From assembly GCA_002839375.1 (NCBI GenBank), contig PGXY01000003.1:591863-655862 (forward strand): 64,000 bases of DNA, written 5' to 3'. The stretch's first letter is position 1; every line of letters begins with the position of its first letter. The notes beneath the pieces were generated by a model that saw only the letters and a program-made list of their open reading frames with translations, had not been told where the DNA came from and made no database searches. Positions 1 through 9,169 of the stretch are shown here, one piece after another. Origin of the DNA: Spirochaetae bacterium HGW-Spirochaetae-1. Its GTDB lineage: Bacteria > Spirochaetota > UBA4802 > UBA5550. A program made the translations under genes and the position numbers.

Positions 1-221
1 CGGTATCCCATGTAATTTTCCACGCCGGCAGTCTCGGCAACCTGTCCCCCCAGATCCCTGATGATAATGCCGGTCTTCAGGCCCTTGCGCATACAGTACA
101 CCGCTGCCGTAAGACCGGCAGGACCGCCCCCCAGGATGATTATATCATACACTACTGACGGGTCCATGGAAACGAACTGTTTGGTATCAGTAAAGGCTCC
201 CAGGCTCAGGTTGAAATCCAT
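1..221 (-). CDS. Thioredoxin reductase-like FAD/NAD(P) oxidoreductase, 3' part outside window
   Basis: Only the N-terminal 73 residues are in the window; the gene runs off the left edge. A Rossmann FAD-binding start follows a roughly 25-residue leader: GGGPAGLTAAVY at residues 31-42, then GGQVAET and VENYMGY around residues 58-73. These are the usual landmarks of the TrxB/AhpF family. The CxxC redox motif would lie in the missing part, so a true thioredoxin reductase cannot be separated from a ferredoxin-NADP reductase relative. The start is supported by GGAGAG about 8 nt upstream of the ATG at 221. The leader before the first beta strand is longer than in short TrxB proteins. Confidence 0.8.
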   Translation of the reverse strand, partial: MDFNLSLGAFTDTKQFVSMDPSVVYDIIILGGGPAGLTAAVYCMRKGLKTGIIIRDLGGQVAETAGVENYMGY

Positions 222-270
222 GACAGCACTCTCCAAATTAAATAATTGAGATTCACAAATCTTATCCTAA

Positions 271-283
271 CCCCCTTTGGGGG
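271..283. other. Small GC hairpin in the 222-452 intergenic region
   Basis: Five C residues, a three-T loop and five G residues form a short stem between the reductase gene start and the end of the DUF362 gene. No U-run follows, so terminator function is doubtful. The rest of this 230-bp gap shows no convincing gene. Confidence 0.3.
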
Positions 284-452
284 TGGCGACAGCGAATTCC
301 TGAAAATAATTATAACTTATCCGCCGGGGGCTTTACATTACCTGTGCCCTCTCTTTAATATCCACTCAGGAGGATCACAAAAATCTGTGATGGCATTATT
401 TAAGAAGTTACCCGATAAGGGCAGGAAATGCAATAAAAAAAATCGATTGCAA

Positions 453-1523
453 TCAGCCCTGGTATGTCACCAGTTCGTAATCGGGATTGCCGAATGAGAT
501 GTCACGGGCATGATCGATCTGGCAGCGGTACGGAATATTATAGGCCATATCGGACAGACTTTTGCCTCCCCGGCCTTCCACCAGGTCCAGTGAAGCGGCG
601 TCCACGGCAACAGGGTCGAATGATATGAGAATGCCTATATCGGGAAGCATTTTTTCAAAGCTGTCCATACAATCACAGTCTTTCGACATCCGGGTAAGCA
701 CATTAACAAAAAGTATTTTACCGGGACATGCCCTGACTACACCCAGGGCATGTTCCACAACCTTCTTCTGCAGGTCTTCGTAAGTGACTGCCCAGTTGTA
801 ACCCACGGCATCGAAGCGGCACACTGCCAGGCACTCACCGCAGCCTATGCACATCGCCTTGTCTATCACGGCACTGTCATCGCCCATGGTTATGGCCGAT
901 TCCGGGCACCATGTGATGCAGACGCCGCATTGCGTACATTTTTTTGATTTAATGGAAGGTTTCGCCGTGGAATGCTGGTTAAGCTTTCCCTTGCGGCTGG
1001 CAAGCCCCATGCCGATATTTTTGAGCGCGGCGCCGAAACCGGCAGCCAGATGCCCGGTAAAATGGGAAACAACAATCATGGACTGAACCATGGAAACCAG
1101 GGCGGCCACATGCACCGATTCATGGAGACGCCCCCCGACCGAAACCTCCGTTTCCTGGTCGCCCAGCAACCCGTCGGCCATGATGATGGGAAGGCCCGTG
1201 TTTTCATAACCGAATCCGTGCCGATGAGCCAGCATGATGTGTTCAACGGCGTTGTTTCTGTTTCCCTTGTACAGAGTCGACGTCTCGGTCAGAAAGGGAA
1301 GGCCTTTTTTTTCAGTAACAATCCCGCCCAGGGTCTTTATAAGTTCCGGACGGGCATAACCCGATTTTGCCGTCTCACCAAAATGTGTTTTAATAGCCAC
1401 CATGTCGCGGTCTTTTACATGATCCAGGAGCATTTTTTCGGACAGGCAGTTCCTTACCCGTTGTGCAACGGCAGAATCAGACTCGTTGTCTTTTACCGGT
1501 ATGAAGAACACTTTTTCTTTCAT
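453..1523 (-). CDS. DUF362 domain protein with C-terminal double [4Fe-4S] ferredoxin module
   Basis: This 356-residue cytoplasmic protein matches the DUF362 family, iron-sulfur proteins of unknown reaction. The DUF362 core fills residues 1-185 and resumes after the ferredoxin insert. Two Cx2Cx2Cx3C motifs are visible, with cysteines at 196/199/202/206 and 225/228/231/235, enough for two [4Fe-4S] clusters. No signal peptide or membrane segment is seen. The start has GGAGAG just upstream and overlaps the last four bases of plsC (ATGA), so the two genes are probably translationally coupled. The physiological electron partner is unknown. Confidence 0.85.
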   Translation of the reverse strand: MKEKVFFIPVKDNESDSAVAQRVRNCLSEKMLLDHVKDRDMVAIKTHFGETAKSGYARPELIKTLGGIVTEKKGLPFLTETSTLYKGNRNNAVEHIMLAHRHGFGYENTGLPIIMADGLLGDQETEVSVGGRLHESVHVAALVSMVQSMIVVSHFTGHLAAGFGAALKNIGMGLASRKGKLNQHSTAKPSIKSKKCTQCGVCITWCPESAITMGDDSAVIDKAMCIGCGECLAVCRFDAVGYNWAVTYEDLQKKVVEHALGVVRACPGKILFVNVLTRMSKDCDCMDSFEKMLPDIGILISFDPVAVDAASLDLVEGRGGKSLSDMAYNIPYRCQIDHARDISFGNPDYELVTYQG

Positions 1524-2308
1524 GGTCTCTCCTTTGTAAAATCTTCCTCAAGATTTGCAAGCCCCTGTATCATGACATCTCTCACCCGGGAAATTGTTTC
1601 TTCCAATGTAAGGTTTTCAAACTGCTCATAGGGTATTTCGGGCAGCACGCGCATGCGGATCTGGTGAACCCCTTCGGTTTTCATTACATACTTGGGCAGG
1701 GCCTCACCGGTTCCCCTCACCACGATGGGCAGTATGGGAACTTTCTTTTTTTTCGCAAGGATGAAGGCGCCGGTCTTGAAATCCTTAATCTTGCCGTCCT
1801 TTGACCGTGTGCCTTCGGGAAAGAAAAAGACCGAGCTTCCCTCGTCGAGCGTTCGCTCACAGTCCTGCATCATTTTTTCAACGCTCGACTTGTCCCCCCT
1901 GTTCAGCCTGATATAGCGGTTCAGAACCATGTTCCACCCGATGAGAGGGACCCTGAATATTTCCGCCTTGGAAACAAATTTGTAATGGAAATAGAGCCTG
2001 AAGGCCACCAGTATATCAAGCTGCGACTGATGATTGCATACCACCATATAGCAGGCATTGCGGCGGATATTTTCCCGACCCGAAGTCCTGATTTTCCACA
2101 TGGGCATAAGGTATGTATAAAGGGATCCCCAGAAGCAGGTCACCATGTGGATTATCTGCAGCTTCCTGTCAAAGAAACCCGTGAGTATCCTTAAAATCAG
2201 ATTAAGAATATAAAAGGGGATGGAGGTAACCCCCACGAGTATGATAAAATATGCAGTTATCAGACGGTGTCTCATATCCAGCTCCGGACTATCAGATGAA
2301 ATATGCAC
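1520..2308 (-). CDS. plsC: 1-acyl-sn-glycerol-3-phosphate acyltransferase (PlsC family)
   Basis: Predicted to acylate lysophosphatidic acid at the inner membrane during phospholipid synthesis. Block I NHQSQLD (residues 92-98, the NHx4D catalytic motif) and block III FPEGTRS (163-169) are intact, with PLIGW at 121-125 between them. Two hydrophobic N-terminal stretches (about 17-45 and 55-70) anchor it. Length 262 is normal for the family. An in-frame Met at residue 12 is an alternative start. The 4-nt overlap with the DUF362 gene suggests an operon; the functional link between them is unclear. Confidence 0.9.
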   Translation of the reverse strand: MHISSDSPELDMRHRLITAYFIILVGVTSIPFYILNLILRILTGFFDRKLQIIHMVTCFWGSLYTYLMPMWKIRTSGRENIRRNACYMVVCNHQSQLDILVAFRLYFHYKFVSKAEIFRVPLIGWNMVLNRYIRLNRGDKSSVEKMMQDCERTLDEGSSVFFFPEGTRSKDGKIKDFKTGAFILAKKKKVPILPIVVRGTGEALPKYVMKTEGVHQIRMRVLPEIPYEQFENLTLEETISRVRDVMIQGLANLEEDFTKERP

Positions 2309-2338
2309 AGAAACATATGCTTTGATTGCTGTTTATTC

Positions 2339-2354
2339 ATTCCCTGCAGGGAAT
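2339..2354. promoter_or_regulatory. 16-bp perfect palindrome, possible operator
   Basis: ATTCCCTGCAGGGAAT is a perfect 16-bp inverted repeat in the space between the divergent plsC and symporter genes. Its position, about 60 bp upstream of a TTGACA element, would suit a repressor or activator site. No regulator is assigned. Confidence 0.35.
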
Positions 2355-2415
2355 TATCAGCTTTGATTACAATGCCCTTCCGGAAAATTCGTCAATTGAA
2401 AAATTTAATTTTTTT

Positions 2416-2443
2416 TTGACATTGCCGGGGAAGAATGAAAAAT
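2416..2443 (+). promoter_or_regulatory. Candidate sigma70 promoter of the sodium symporter gene
   Basis: A perfect -35 element TTGACA lies at 2416-2421 after a T-rich tract. The -10 region about 15-17 bp downstream is only A-rich and weak. Transcription starting near 2450 would exclude the ATG at 2442 and favour the one at 2502. Confidence 0.4.
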
Positions 2444-2501
2444 GTTCTTAAAGAATAACAGCATAATCTCCGTACAGGCTGCAAGAGACAGAGGAACCGC
2501 C

Positions 2502-3962
2502 ATGATATCACCATCCGCTTTGGCCACATTCATTCTCTATTTTATACTACTGCTGGGCATGGGGCTCTATTTTTACCGCCGTACCGCAAACCTGGAAGAT
2601 TACCTCCTGGGAGGCAGGAGCCTCGGCGTATGGGTTACGGCCTTTTCAGCCCAGGCCAGCGACATGAGCGGCTGGCTCCTCATGGGCCTCCCCGGCGCCG
2701 TCTACCTGGGCGGGGTAACCGCGCTGTGGATCGCCCTGGGACTCTTCATCGGTACGGTTTTCAACTGGCAGTTTGTGGCCCGCCGTCTGAGGATTTACAC
2801 ACAATTATACAACTCCCTAACGCTCCCATCCTTCTTTGAAAGCAGGTTCGGGGACCCCACGGGCCTTCTGCGGATACTGTCGGCTGTCATCACGCTTATA
2901 TTTTTTACTATCTATACATCCTCGGGTCTTGTTGCCTCGGGTAAACTATTTGAGTCAATTTTCAACATGAATTACCGGTTGGCCGTGCTGATAGGAGGAA
3001 TTGTCATCATTGCCTACACATTCCTGGGCGGATTCCTCGCCGTGTCATGGACAGACCTTGTCCAGGGAGCGCTCATGGTTATGGCCATAGTGGTGGTTCC
3101 CCTCGCGGCGATCAACTCTCTGGGCGGTACCGATGCCGTCATCGGGGCAATGACGGTGAAAAATATTCCGCTGGAATTATTCGGCACCGGGTTTTCACTC
3201 CTCACAATGTTTTCCGCGGCTGCATGGGGACTTGGCTATTTTGGCCAGCCCCATATACTGGCACGGTTCATGGGGATACGTTCAGCCCGGGACCTGCCCA
3301 GGTCCACGTTCATAGCAGTCACATGGGTTATTCTTTCACTCTCCGGGGCCGTGGCCGTGGGATTCACCGCCATTGCAATGTTCCCCGATCTCCACGGCGG
3401 TGATGAGGAGAAGGTTTTCATTTACATGGTGGCAAAAATATTCAATCCCTGGACCGGGGGCATCATGCTGGCTGCCATTCTTTCGGCAATCATGTCCACC
3501 ATAGACTCGCAGCTCCTCGTCTCATCATCGGCCCTGACCGAGGATTTCTATGACAAGGTTATACGAAATAACGCATCGCAGAGAGAACTGGTCTTCATGG
3601 GCCGTATATGCGTTATCATTATTTCAGTGATAGCACTGCTCCTGGCCATGAATCCCGACAACACGGTACTGGGGCTGGTGGCCTATGCCTGGGGAGGTTT
3701 CGGGGCCGCCTTTGGTCCACTGGTCCTCTTCGCCCTCTTTTCACGAAAAACATCGTGGCAGGCGGCCCTTGCAGGAATGATAACGGGCACGGTCACGCTG
3801 GTCCTGTGGAAAAGCATGGGGCTGGGCGGTTTCATGTATGAAATTGTGCCCGGTTTCGCGTCCAATATCATCGTTATGACGGCCGTTAGCCGTTTTATTC
3901 CTCAAAGGAATGAGAAAATACTGTCCGATTTCGATATGATAAACAGCGGGGAGATCAACTGA
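2502..3962 (+). CDS. putP: Sodium/solute symporter, PutP-like (SSS family)
   Basis: An inner-membrane Na+-coupled transporter, most like sodium/proline symporters. About 13 hydrophobic helices are readable, including the family signature around LLGGRSLGVWVTAFSAQASDMSGWL near residues 33-60, shown here in outline only, and a Na+-site helix rich in small residues. The start at 2502 is chosen because AGAGGA lies 6-7 nt upstream; an upstream in-frame ATG at 2442 would add 20 polar residues and sits in the promoter. It converges with the cysteine desulfurase-like gene, overlapping it by 8 bp. Substrate specificity (proline or another solute) is inferred only from overall resemblance. Confidence 0.85.
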   Translation: MISPSALATFILYFILLLGMGLYFYRRTANLEDYLLGGRSLGVWVTAFSAQASDMSGWLLMGLPGAVYLGGVTALWIALGLFIGTVFNWQFVARRLRIYTQLYNSLTLPSFFESRFGDPTGLLRILSAVITLIFFTIYTSSGLVASGKLFESIFNMNYRLAVLIGGIVIIAYTFLGGFLAVSWTDLVQGALMVMAIVVVPLAAINSLGGTDAVIGAMTVKNIPLELFGTGFSLLTMFSAAAWGLGYFGQPHILARFMGIRSARDLPRSTFIAVTWVILSLSGAVAVGFTAIAMFPDLHGGDEEKVFIYMVAKIFNPWTGGIMLAAILSAIMSTIDSQLLVSSSALTEDFYDKVIRNNASQRELVFMGRICVIIISVIALLLAMNPDNTVLGLVAYAWGGFGAAFGPLVLFALFSRKTSWQAALAGMITGTVTLVLWKSMGLGGFMYEIVPGFASNIIVMTAVSRFIPQRNEKILSDFDMINSGEIN

Positions 3963-5142
3963 GTCCGAGTCTGTTCAGGGCCTCAATAGCCGTGTCTATC
4001 TCGTCCGTGGTATTGAAGAGCCCGAAGCCGAAACGAACGGTTCCGGCCGGAAACGTGCCCATGGTCTCATGAGCAAGGGGAGCACAGTGCAGTCCGGCGC
4101 GGCACATGATGTTATAATCGTCGGATAAAAACTGGGCCACCTCGGAGGAACTCCTCCCCTGCAGGTTAAACGATACCACACCGGTTATGATATCATCGGA
4201 AGAAACATATCCCGTGAATCCCGCCACATTTTTAGCGGCACGCTCCAGGAAATGATGCACAAGTTTTTTCTTATGTTCCATGATCCCCCGAAGTCCTCCC
4301 TTATATCCTGCCAGGAAATCCAGACCGGCCGCAAGACCCGCCAGACCGGCCGTGTTGAGGGTGCCGCTCTCGAAGCAATCGGGCAGAAATTCGGGCTGCT
4401 CTATCCTGTCGGAAAGGCTGCCTGTCCCGCCGTACCTGAGGGGCCTGATGGTGGTATGATCAAAATCATCGGCGATAATAAGGGCCCCCGTGCCTGTGGG
4501 ACCGTAGAGTCCCTTATGCCCGGCCACGGCAAGAAGATCGATACCGTCATCCTTCATGTTTATGGGGACAATCCCCGCGGTCTGGGCTGCGTCAACTAAA
4601 AAGACAATTTCCCTTTCCCTGCATATCCGGCCCATCTCCCCAATAGGCTGCACTGTTCCGAAAGCATTGGACCCGTGGTTCACCACGACCATACGCGTTT
4701 TCGCCGTTATGGCGCCGGTCATATCATGAATATCCATGTGGCCGCCGGTGCCGCATCGAACAACGGAGAGAGAGATGAGGCCGCTCTTTTCCAGTTCCTT
4801 CAGGGGACGGGCCGTGCTGTTGTGCTCCATGGAAGTGGTGACAACATGGTCTCCCTGCCGCAGCACACCCTGGATGGCCTGATTGATGGCATCAGTGGCG
4901 TTAAAGGCGCATATGACACGCATGGGATTGGCGACCCCGAAAAGATCGGCCATGGCCTGACGCGCTGAAAAAACAATTTCACCAGCCTCAATGGACAGCC
5001 GGTGTCCTGAACGGCCGGGATTGCCTCCCGCAACCGTCATGTAGTTCGTTACGGCAGTTGTAACCGCTTCCGGTTTGGGGAATGATGTAGCCGCATTATC
5101 AAAATAGATGGTCCTGTCCACATTCATATCCTGTCCCCCCAT
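3955..5142 (-). CDS. Cysteine desulfurase-like class V aminotransferase
   Basis: A PLP enzyme of the NifS/SufS/CsdA superfamily, about 395 residues. It begins with the typical YFDNAATSFPKP segment, has NHGSNAFGTVQP and DAAQTAG before the PLP lysine in AGHKGLYGPTGTGAL (near residue 205), and a conserved cysteine in RAGLHCAPLAHE near the C terminus. That pattern fits the family often annotated as cysteine desulfurase family protein, whose physiological substrate is not settled. GGAG lies 4 nt before the ATG at 5142; an ATG five codons downstream is also possible. No SufB/C/D or IscU neighbours are present, so a dedicated Fe-S role is not shown. Confidence 0.85.
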   Translation of the reverse strand: MGGQDMNVDRTIYFDNAATSFPKPEAVTTAVTNYMTVAGGNPGRSGHRLSIEAGEIVFSARQAMADLFGVANPMRVICAFNATDAINQAIQGVLRQGDHVVTTSMEHNSTARPLKELEKSGLISLSVVRCGTGGHMDIHDMTGAITAKTRMVVVNHGSNAFGTVQPIGEMGRICREREIVFLVDAAQTAGIVPINMKDDGIDLLAVAGHKGLYGPTGTGALIIADDFDHTTIRPLRYGGTGSLSDRIEQPEFLPDCFESGTLNTAGLAGLAAGLDFLAGYKGGLRGIMEHKKKLVHHFLERAAKNVAGFTGYVSSDDIITGVVSFNLQGRSSSEVAQFLSDDYNIMCRAGLHCAPLAHETMGTFPAGTVRFGFGLFNTTDEIDTAIEALNRLGLS

Positions 5143-5218
5143 TGATCTCCAGGGTCAAGTATGACAATATTATCTATTTTTTCAATATTTTTAATTCTTT
5201 TTTATGATTTTTCCACTC

Positions 5219-6517
5219 TCAATCGAGCACAAAGGCCAGCACCGATATCATTGCCAGGATAATTATCACGGCATTGAGTTCGCGGAATTTCCCCGTCACC
5301 AGCTTAATAAAGACATGGGCTATAAAACCGGCGGCCAGTCCCTTCGTAATTGAAAAAGTCAGGGGCATCATCACAATAATGAGAAAGGACGGCAGGGCCG
5401 TTTCAAAATCGCCGAAATTTATTTTCTTCAGATCGGCAAACATGAAGACACCCACCATGACCAGCACGGGATATATGGCATTGGCCGGAATGGCGGTGAA
5501 AAGGGGAAGCATAAACAGTGTCAGGATAAAGAGGAGGCCCGTGACCACGGCAGTAAGCCCGGTTCTTCCCCCCTCCTCGACTCCCGACGCACTTTCGATA
5601 AAACTGGTCGTAGTGGAGAGTCCCAGGAGCGATCCAAGAACCGTTGCCGCCGCATCGGCCTCCAGGGTTTTCTGGATAGGCCGCGAATCGCTGTCATCAA
5701 AAATACCGGCCCGGTATCCCACACCGGCAAGGGTACCCAGGCTGTCAAAAAGGTCCGTGAGCATGAAGGTGATGATAGGAGCGATAAGGGCAGGTGTCAG
5801 TGCCGCGGCAATATCAAGCTTTAAAAATAAAGGAGCTATGGAAGCGGGCATCGATGTAAAGGAAGCCGGCAGGGCCGATACACCTGCCGCATATCCTGCC
5901 ATGGAGGTAAGGGCAATGCCGATAATAAAGGCGCCCCTGACCCGCCGGAGAATCAGCGCCGTGATGAGAAAAATACCGGTCACGCCCAGAAGAACGTTTT
6001 TATCCGAGAGATTCCCCAGTGTCAGGTATGTCACGGGATGAGCAGCGATGATCCCCATCTGCTTCAAGCCGATGAAGGCGATAAAAATGCCGATGCCGGC
6101 CGAAACGGCAATTTTGAACTCGGCTGAAATAGATTCGATTATAAGGCGCCTTACCCGCGTAACGGTAAGAACAAGAAACAGGGCGCCCGAGAGAAAAACA
6201 ATTCCCAGAACGGTCTGCCAGGGAAGTTTCTCCCCCAGCACCAGGGCATAGGTGAAGTAGCTGTTGAGTCCCAGGCCCACGGACATGGCAATGGGCGTAT
6301 TGGACCAGAATCCATTGAACATGGTGGCCGACATGGAGATGAGGGCCGTGGCCGTGATGACGGCTTCAATGGGCATACCGGCGTCTTTCATGATGATACC
6401 GTTCAGGGGCACAATATACATCATGGTGAGAAATGTCGTAACACCGGCAATGATTTCGGTTTTTACATCGGTGCCGCGCTCTGAAAGATGAAAGTATGAT
6501 TCAAAAAAGCGTTTCAT
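5219..6517 (-). CDS. NCS2 family purine permease (AzgA/PbuG-like)
   Basis: A 432-residue inner-membrane nucleobase transporter with roughly 12-14 hydrophobic helices. The N terminus (FFHL-like segment, then TEIIAGVTTFLTMMYIVPLN) and the GLGLNSYFTYAL segment match the AzgA branch of NCS2 proteins, which import adenine, guanine or hypoxanthine. The DLFDSLGTLAGV segment in the second half is also typical. The start at 6517 has GGAGG 6 nt upstream; the longer reading from 6562 adds 15 unconvincing residues. No purine riboswitch is visible in the short upstream gap. GuaB at 59887 is the other purine gene in the window. Confidence 0.88.
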   Translation of the reverse strand: MKRFFESYFHLSERGTDVKTEIIAGVTTFLTMMYIVPLNGIIMKDAGMPIEAVITATALISMSATMFNGFWSNTPIAMSVGLGLNSYFTYALVLGEKLPWQTVLGIVFLSGALFLVLTVTRVRRLIIESISAEFKIAVSAGIGIFIAFIGLKQMGIIAAHPVTYLTLGNLSDKNVLLGVTGIFLITALILRRVRGAFIIGIALTSMAGYAAGVSALPASFTSMPASIAPLFLKLDIAAALTPALIAPIITFMLTDLFDSLGTLAGVGYRAGIFDDSDSRPIQKTLEADAAATVLGSLLGLSTTTSFIESASGVEEGGRTGLTAVVTGLLFILTLFMLPLFTAIPANAIYPVLVMVGVFMFADLKKINFGDFETALPSFLIIVMMPLTFSITKGLAAGFIAHVFIKLVTGKFRELNAVIIILAMISVLAFVLD

Positions 6518-6607
6518 GAGGCCTCCGGCACAACGTATGATACTGAGCCGGCAGGTCATCAAACGAAGCTCCCGGTCTCAGGTATCAATACTATATGGCG
6601 TCGGCAT

Positions 6608-6937
6608 TTAAGGACAACATTTTTTATCCGATGTCGGGGAAAAATTCACCGTATTGGTGCTCAATGCAGGATGATAATACCCTGTTTGGCTTGCAGATCT
6701 GTTCGAATGAAAAAACGTGATATACACAACAGCGGCTACCATGAGCAGGAAAGCGACGATGGAAAGAAAAATCACAACGGGGCTCGTTTTTTTCATATGT
6801 TTTTTATCCCACTTCCTCGACATGGGGGGCACATTTACCGGGGCATCCTTGTTAGCCACGGGACGACCGCAATGAGGACATTCCGGCGCCATTTCAAAAA
6901 CCAGTTCATGACAGTGAACACATTTGACCTTAGCCAT
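6608..6937 (-). CDS. Zinc-ribbon membrane protein
   Basis: A 109-residue protein with an N-terminal zinc ribbon, CVHC at residues 6-9 and CPHC at 19-22, followed by a basic linker and one transmembrane helix (about 52-76). The C-terminal tail is short, polar and ends CCP. This is the common architecture of small membrane-tethered zinc-ribbon proteins whose function is not established. The ATG has GGAG in AAAAGGAGAAG upstream. It is transcribed in the same direction as the purine permease, 90 bp upstream of it. Confidence 0.75.
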   Translation of the reverse strand: MAKVKCVHCHELVFEMAPECPHCGRPVANKDAPVNVPPMSRKWDKKHMKKTSPVVIFLSIVAFLLMVAAVVYITFFHSNRSASQTGYYHPALSTNTVNFSPTSDKKCCP

Positions 6938-7152
6938 ACTCTTCTCCTTTTTATTTATATAAAAATCGAAGGAATATAATCAAAAACCGGGCAAGAGTCA
7001 ACTGCCATGATAAAATTTTTCCCATCTGGAGGGTATATTAAGAAAAAAAGATGAAAATTCCCCTGCCTTCAATATTTACGGAAAAGAGATTGCATTTATC
7101 CGCGATAGTCAATTGGATTGCATCCAAAATACCGATGACCAGAGAAAAATAA

Positions 7153-8349
7153 ATGAAAACATACGATTCATTCCGGCACAGGTTTTCCCGGAGACCACAG
7201 GGTCTCGCGCGATTCGCCCTTTCCGTGGCGCTCTTCGGTTTTTCCATCGCCATTTTCAACACCATCTTCAACAACTTCCTCAGCGAATCCTTCAATATGG
7301 GAAACCTGGAACGGGGTGTCCTGGAGCTGCCCCGGGAGATGCCCGGTTTTCTCGTGGTTTTCGTATCTTTGCTGCTCTTCTTCCTCCCGGGACGACGGCT
7401 TGCGGCACTGTCACACCTCCTGGCCGCCCTGGGAGTCCTGCTCATAGGACATTTTTCTTCCTCCTATCCCATCATGCTTATCTGGCTTTTTGTCTTCAGC
7501 ATGGGGCAGCACCTGTTTCTTCCCCTCATGCAGAGCATCGGCATGGAGTTCGCCCACGGGGGAAAAACGGGGAAACGGTTGGGTCAATTCAGCGCCGTGT
7601 CAAACCTGGCCGCCATAACAGGCAGCTTTATCATATTTATTGGATTCAGGTTCTTTAATTTTAATTTTTCCCTTTCCTTCACCATCGCAGCGGCGGGCCT
7701 TCTCGTTTCATCGGTCCTGCTCTATTCGCTCAAGCCCGATGAAAAGCAGAGCGCGAAAAGCAAATTCATCCTGCGCAGGGAATACGGACTCTTTTACTGG
7801 CTCAACATCCTCTATGGTACGCGCAAGCAGCTCTTCATCACCTTCGCGCCGTGGGTACTGGTGACGGTATACGGGAAAAGTACTTCAATCGTGGCCACCC
7901 TCATGACCATAGGTGGAATCGTAGGGATAGTATTCAATCCCCTCCTGGGACGGGCAATAGACCGTTTCGGGGAACGCCGTGTTCTGATGATGGAGGCGGT
8001 GCTGCTGGTTTTTGTCTGCATGGGATACGGCTTCGCAAAGATCATTTTCTCCGAGACAACGGCATTTATCATCGCATCGGTTTGCTTCATCGCGGACCAG
8101 CTCCTCATGTATGTCACTATGGCCAGGTCCACCTATCTTAAAAAAATCGCCGTTAAGCCCTCCGATGTGAATCCCACTCTCACCATGGGCGTGAGTATCG
8201 ACCATATCTTTTCCATCAGCATAGCCCTGGTAAGCGGGCTCATCTGGTCGAAACTGGGATACCAGTATGTCTTCATCCTGGGCGCGATAATCGCCGTGGT
8301 CAATTTCTTTTCAGCTTCAAGAGTCCGGGTGCCGCAGAACGCGGCATGA
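7153..8349 (+). CDS. Major facilitator superfamily transporter
   Basis: A 398-residue integral membrane protein with about 12 hydrophobic helices in two halves separated by a charged loop near residues 195-215. The GRAIDRFGERRVL segment around residue 255 is an MFS motif-A-like loop (G-x-x-x-D-R-x-G-x-R). Related proteins are annotated simply as MFS transporters, and nothing here indicates the substrate. The Shine-Dalgarno is weak (AGAG). It converges with the esterase gene across a 36-bp gap. Confidence 0.8.
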   Translation: MKTYDSFRHRFSRRPQGLARFALSVALFGFSIAIFNTIFNNFLSESFNMGNLERGVLELPREMPGFLVVFVSLLLFFLPGRRLAALSHLLAALGVLLIGHFSSSYPIMLIWLFVFSMGQHLFLPLMQSIGMEFAHGGKTGKRLGQFSAVSNLAAITGSFIIFIGFRFFNFNFSLSFTIAAAGLLVSSVLLYSLKPDEKQSAKSKFILRREYGLFYWLNILYGTRKQLFITFAPWVLVTVYGKSTSIVATLMTIGGIVGIVFNPLLGRAIDRFGERRVLMMEAVLLVFVCMGYGFAKIIFSETTAFIIASVCFIADQLLMYVTMARSTYLKKIAVKPSDVNPTLTMGVSIDHIFSISIALVSGLIWSKLGYQYVFILGAIIAVVNFFSASRVRVPQNAA

Positions 8350-8385
8350 TGATCCTCCTCCGGACTCCCCTGCCCGGGCTTATAA

Positions 8386-9165
8386 TTACCGGCCGAGAAA
8401 AGCCGTCACCTGCTGTGCCACGAATTCCTTTTCCAGATCGGCGGTTATGGCATGATCGCTCTTACCAAGAAATATTTTTTCCTTTTTCTGCGAAGAGACG
8501 GCATTGTAAATATAGTCCATGGAATGCGGCGGGATGACCCGGTCGTTACGTGACTGCATGAGAAGAATATCGGAGTCAAGACCGGGCAGTGCCTTCATGC
8601 CCCGGCGAATCAATCTGAAAAGGTGCCATGACTGCTTCACGGGAATGCCGGAACTGTATGATTCATGAATCCGCCGGGCTTCTTCGGACACCAGCCCCTT
8701 CGTGACATCCTCGCCGGGAAGTATGTCTTTGAAGAGACCGACAAGGGGGGCCAGGTATATGCTTTTTTCTTTTATGGAACAGGGTACCGAAAGCAGTGCC
8801 AGTTTTTGTACCGTATATTCCCTTGCCAGAAGAATGGCCAGGATACCGCCCATGGATAACCCGACTACCGACACCTCGTTGCAATAGCTCTTCAGTTCCA
8901 CAAGAGCCTCGCGCGCCGATGTCTGCCAGTCCCGGTCCGTGTTGCGCGTCATATCAGCTATGGAAGTTCCATGACCTGGAAGGCGCGGAATGGAAATTGA
9001 ATATCCTTGCTGCGATAGTTTTTCTCCGAGGTATTTCATCTCAAAAGGCGATCCCTTGAAACCATGGAGGAGCAAGACGCCTTTTTCCCGATTCGAGATT
9101 CGAAGGACCGCCTGCGAGTTGGGCATGATAGAAGGTATGGCTTTCAAATTCATGATTATCTTCAT
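8386..9165 (-). CDS. Alpha/beta hydrolase, Est30-type carboxylesterase
   Basis: A 259-residue serine hydrolase. After a short leader come GVLLLHGFKGSP (oxyanion-hole strand), LPGHGTS, the nucleophile elbow GLSMGG near residue 123, an Asp in SRNDRVIP, and a His in KSDHAIT near residue 243, a complete Ser-Asp-His triad. The fold order and the GFKGSP opening match Est30-like monoacylglycerol lipases/carboxylesterases. The start lies 4 nt past the stop codon of the next listed gene's reverse-strand neighbour boundary (9170), i.e. the two genes are tightly packed. A second Met four codons in is an alternative start. Confidence 0.83.
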   Translation of the reverse strand: MKIIMNLKAIPSIMPNSQAVLRISNREKGVLLLHGFKGSPFEMKYLGEKLSQQGYSISIPRLPGHGTSIADMTRNTDRDWQTSAREALVELKSYCNEVSVVGLSMGGILAILLAREYTVQKLALLSVPCSIKEKSIYLAPLVGLFKDILPGEDVTKGLVSEEARRIHESYSSGIPVKQSWHLFRLIRRGMKALPGLDSDILLMQSRNDRVIPPHSMDYIYNAVSSQKKEKIFLGKSDHAITADLEKEFVAQQVTAFLGR

Positions 9166-9169
9166 CCTG

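Noticed and set aside
61-497. Plus-strand readings over the thioredoxin reductase-like gene and its upstream gap
   Set aside because: No RBS, low-complexity products and antisense to real genes; they are shadows.
5143-5218. Possible purine riboswitch near the NCS2 permease
   Set aside because: The gap is downstream of the permease, and the short upstream gap has no conserved purine-aptamer core.
5274-6041. 255-codon plus-strand ORF antisense to the purine permease gene
   Set aside because: Antisense shadow of a membrane protein gene, without an RBS or recognisable domain.
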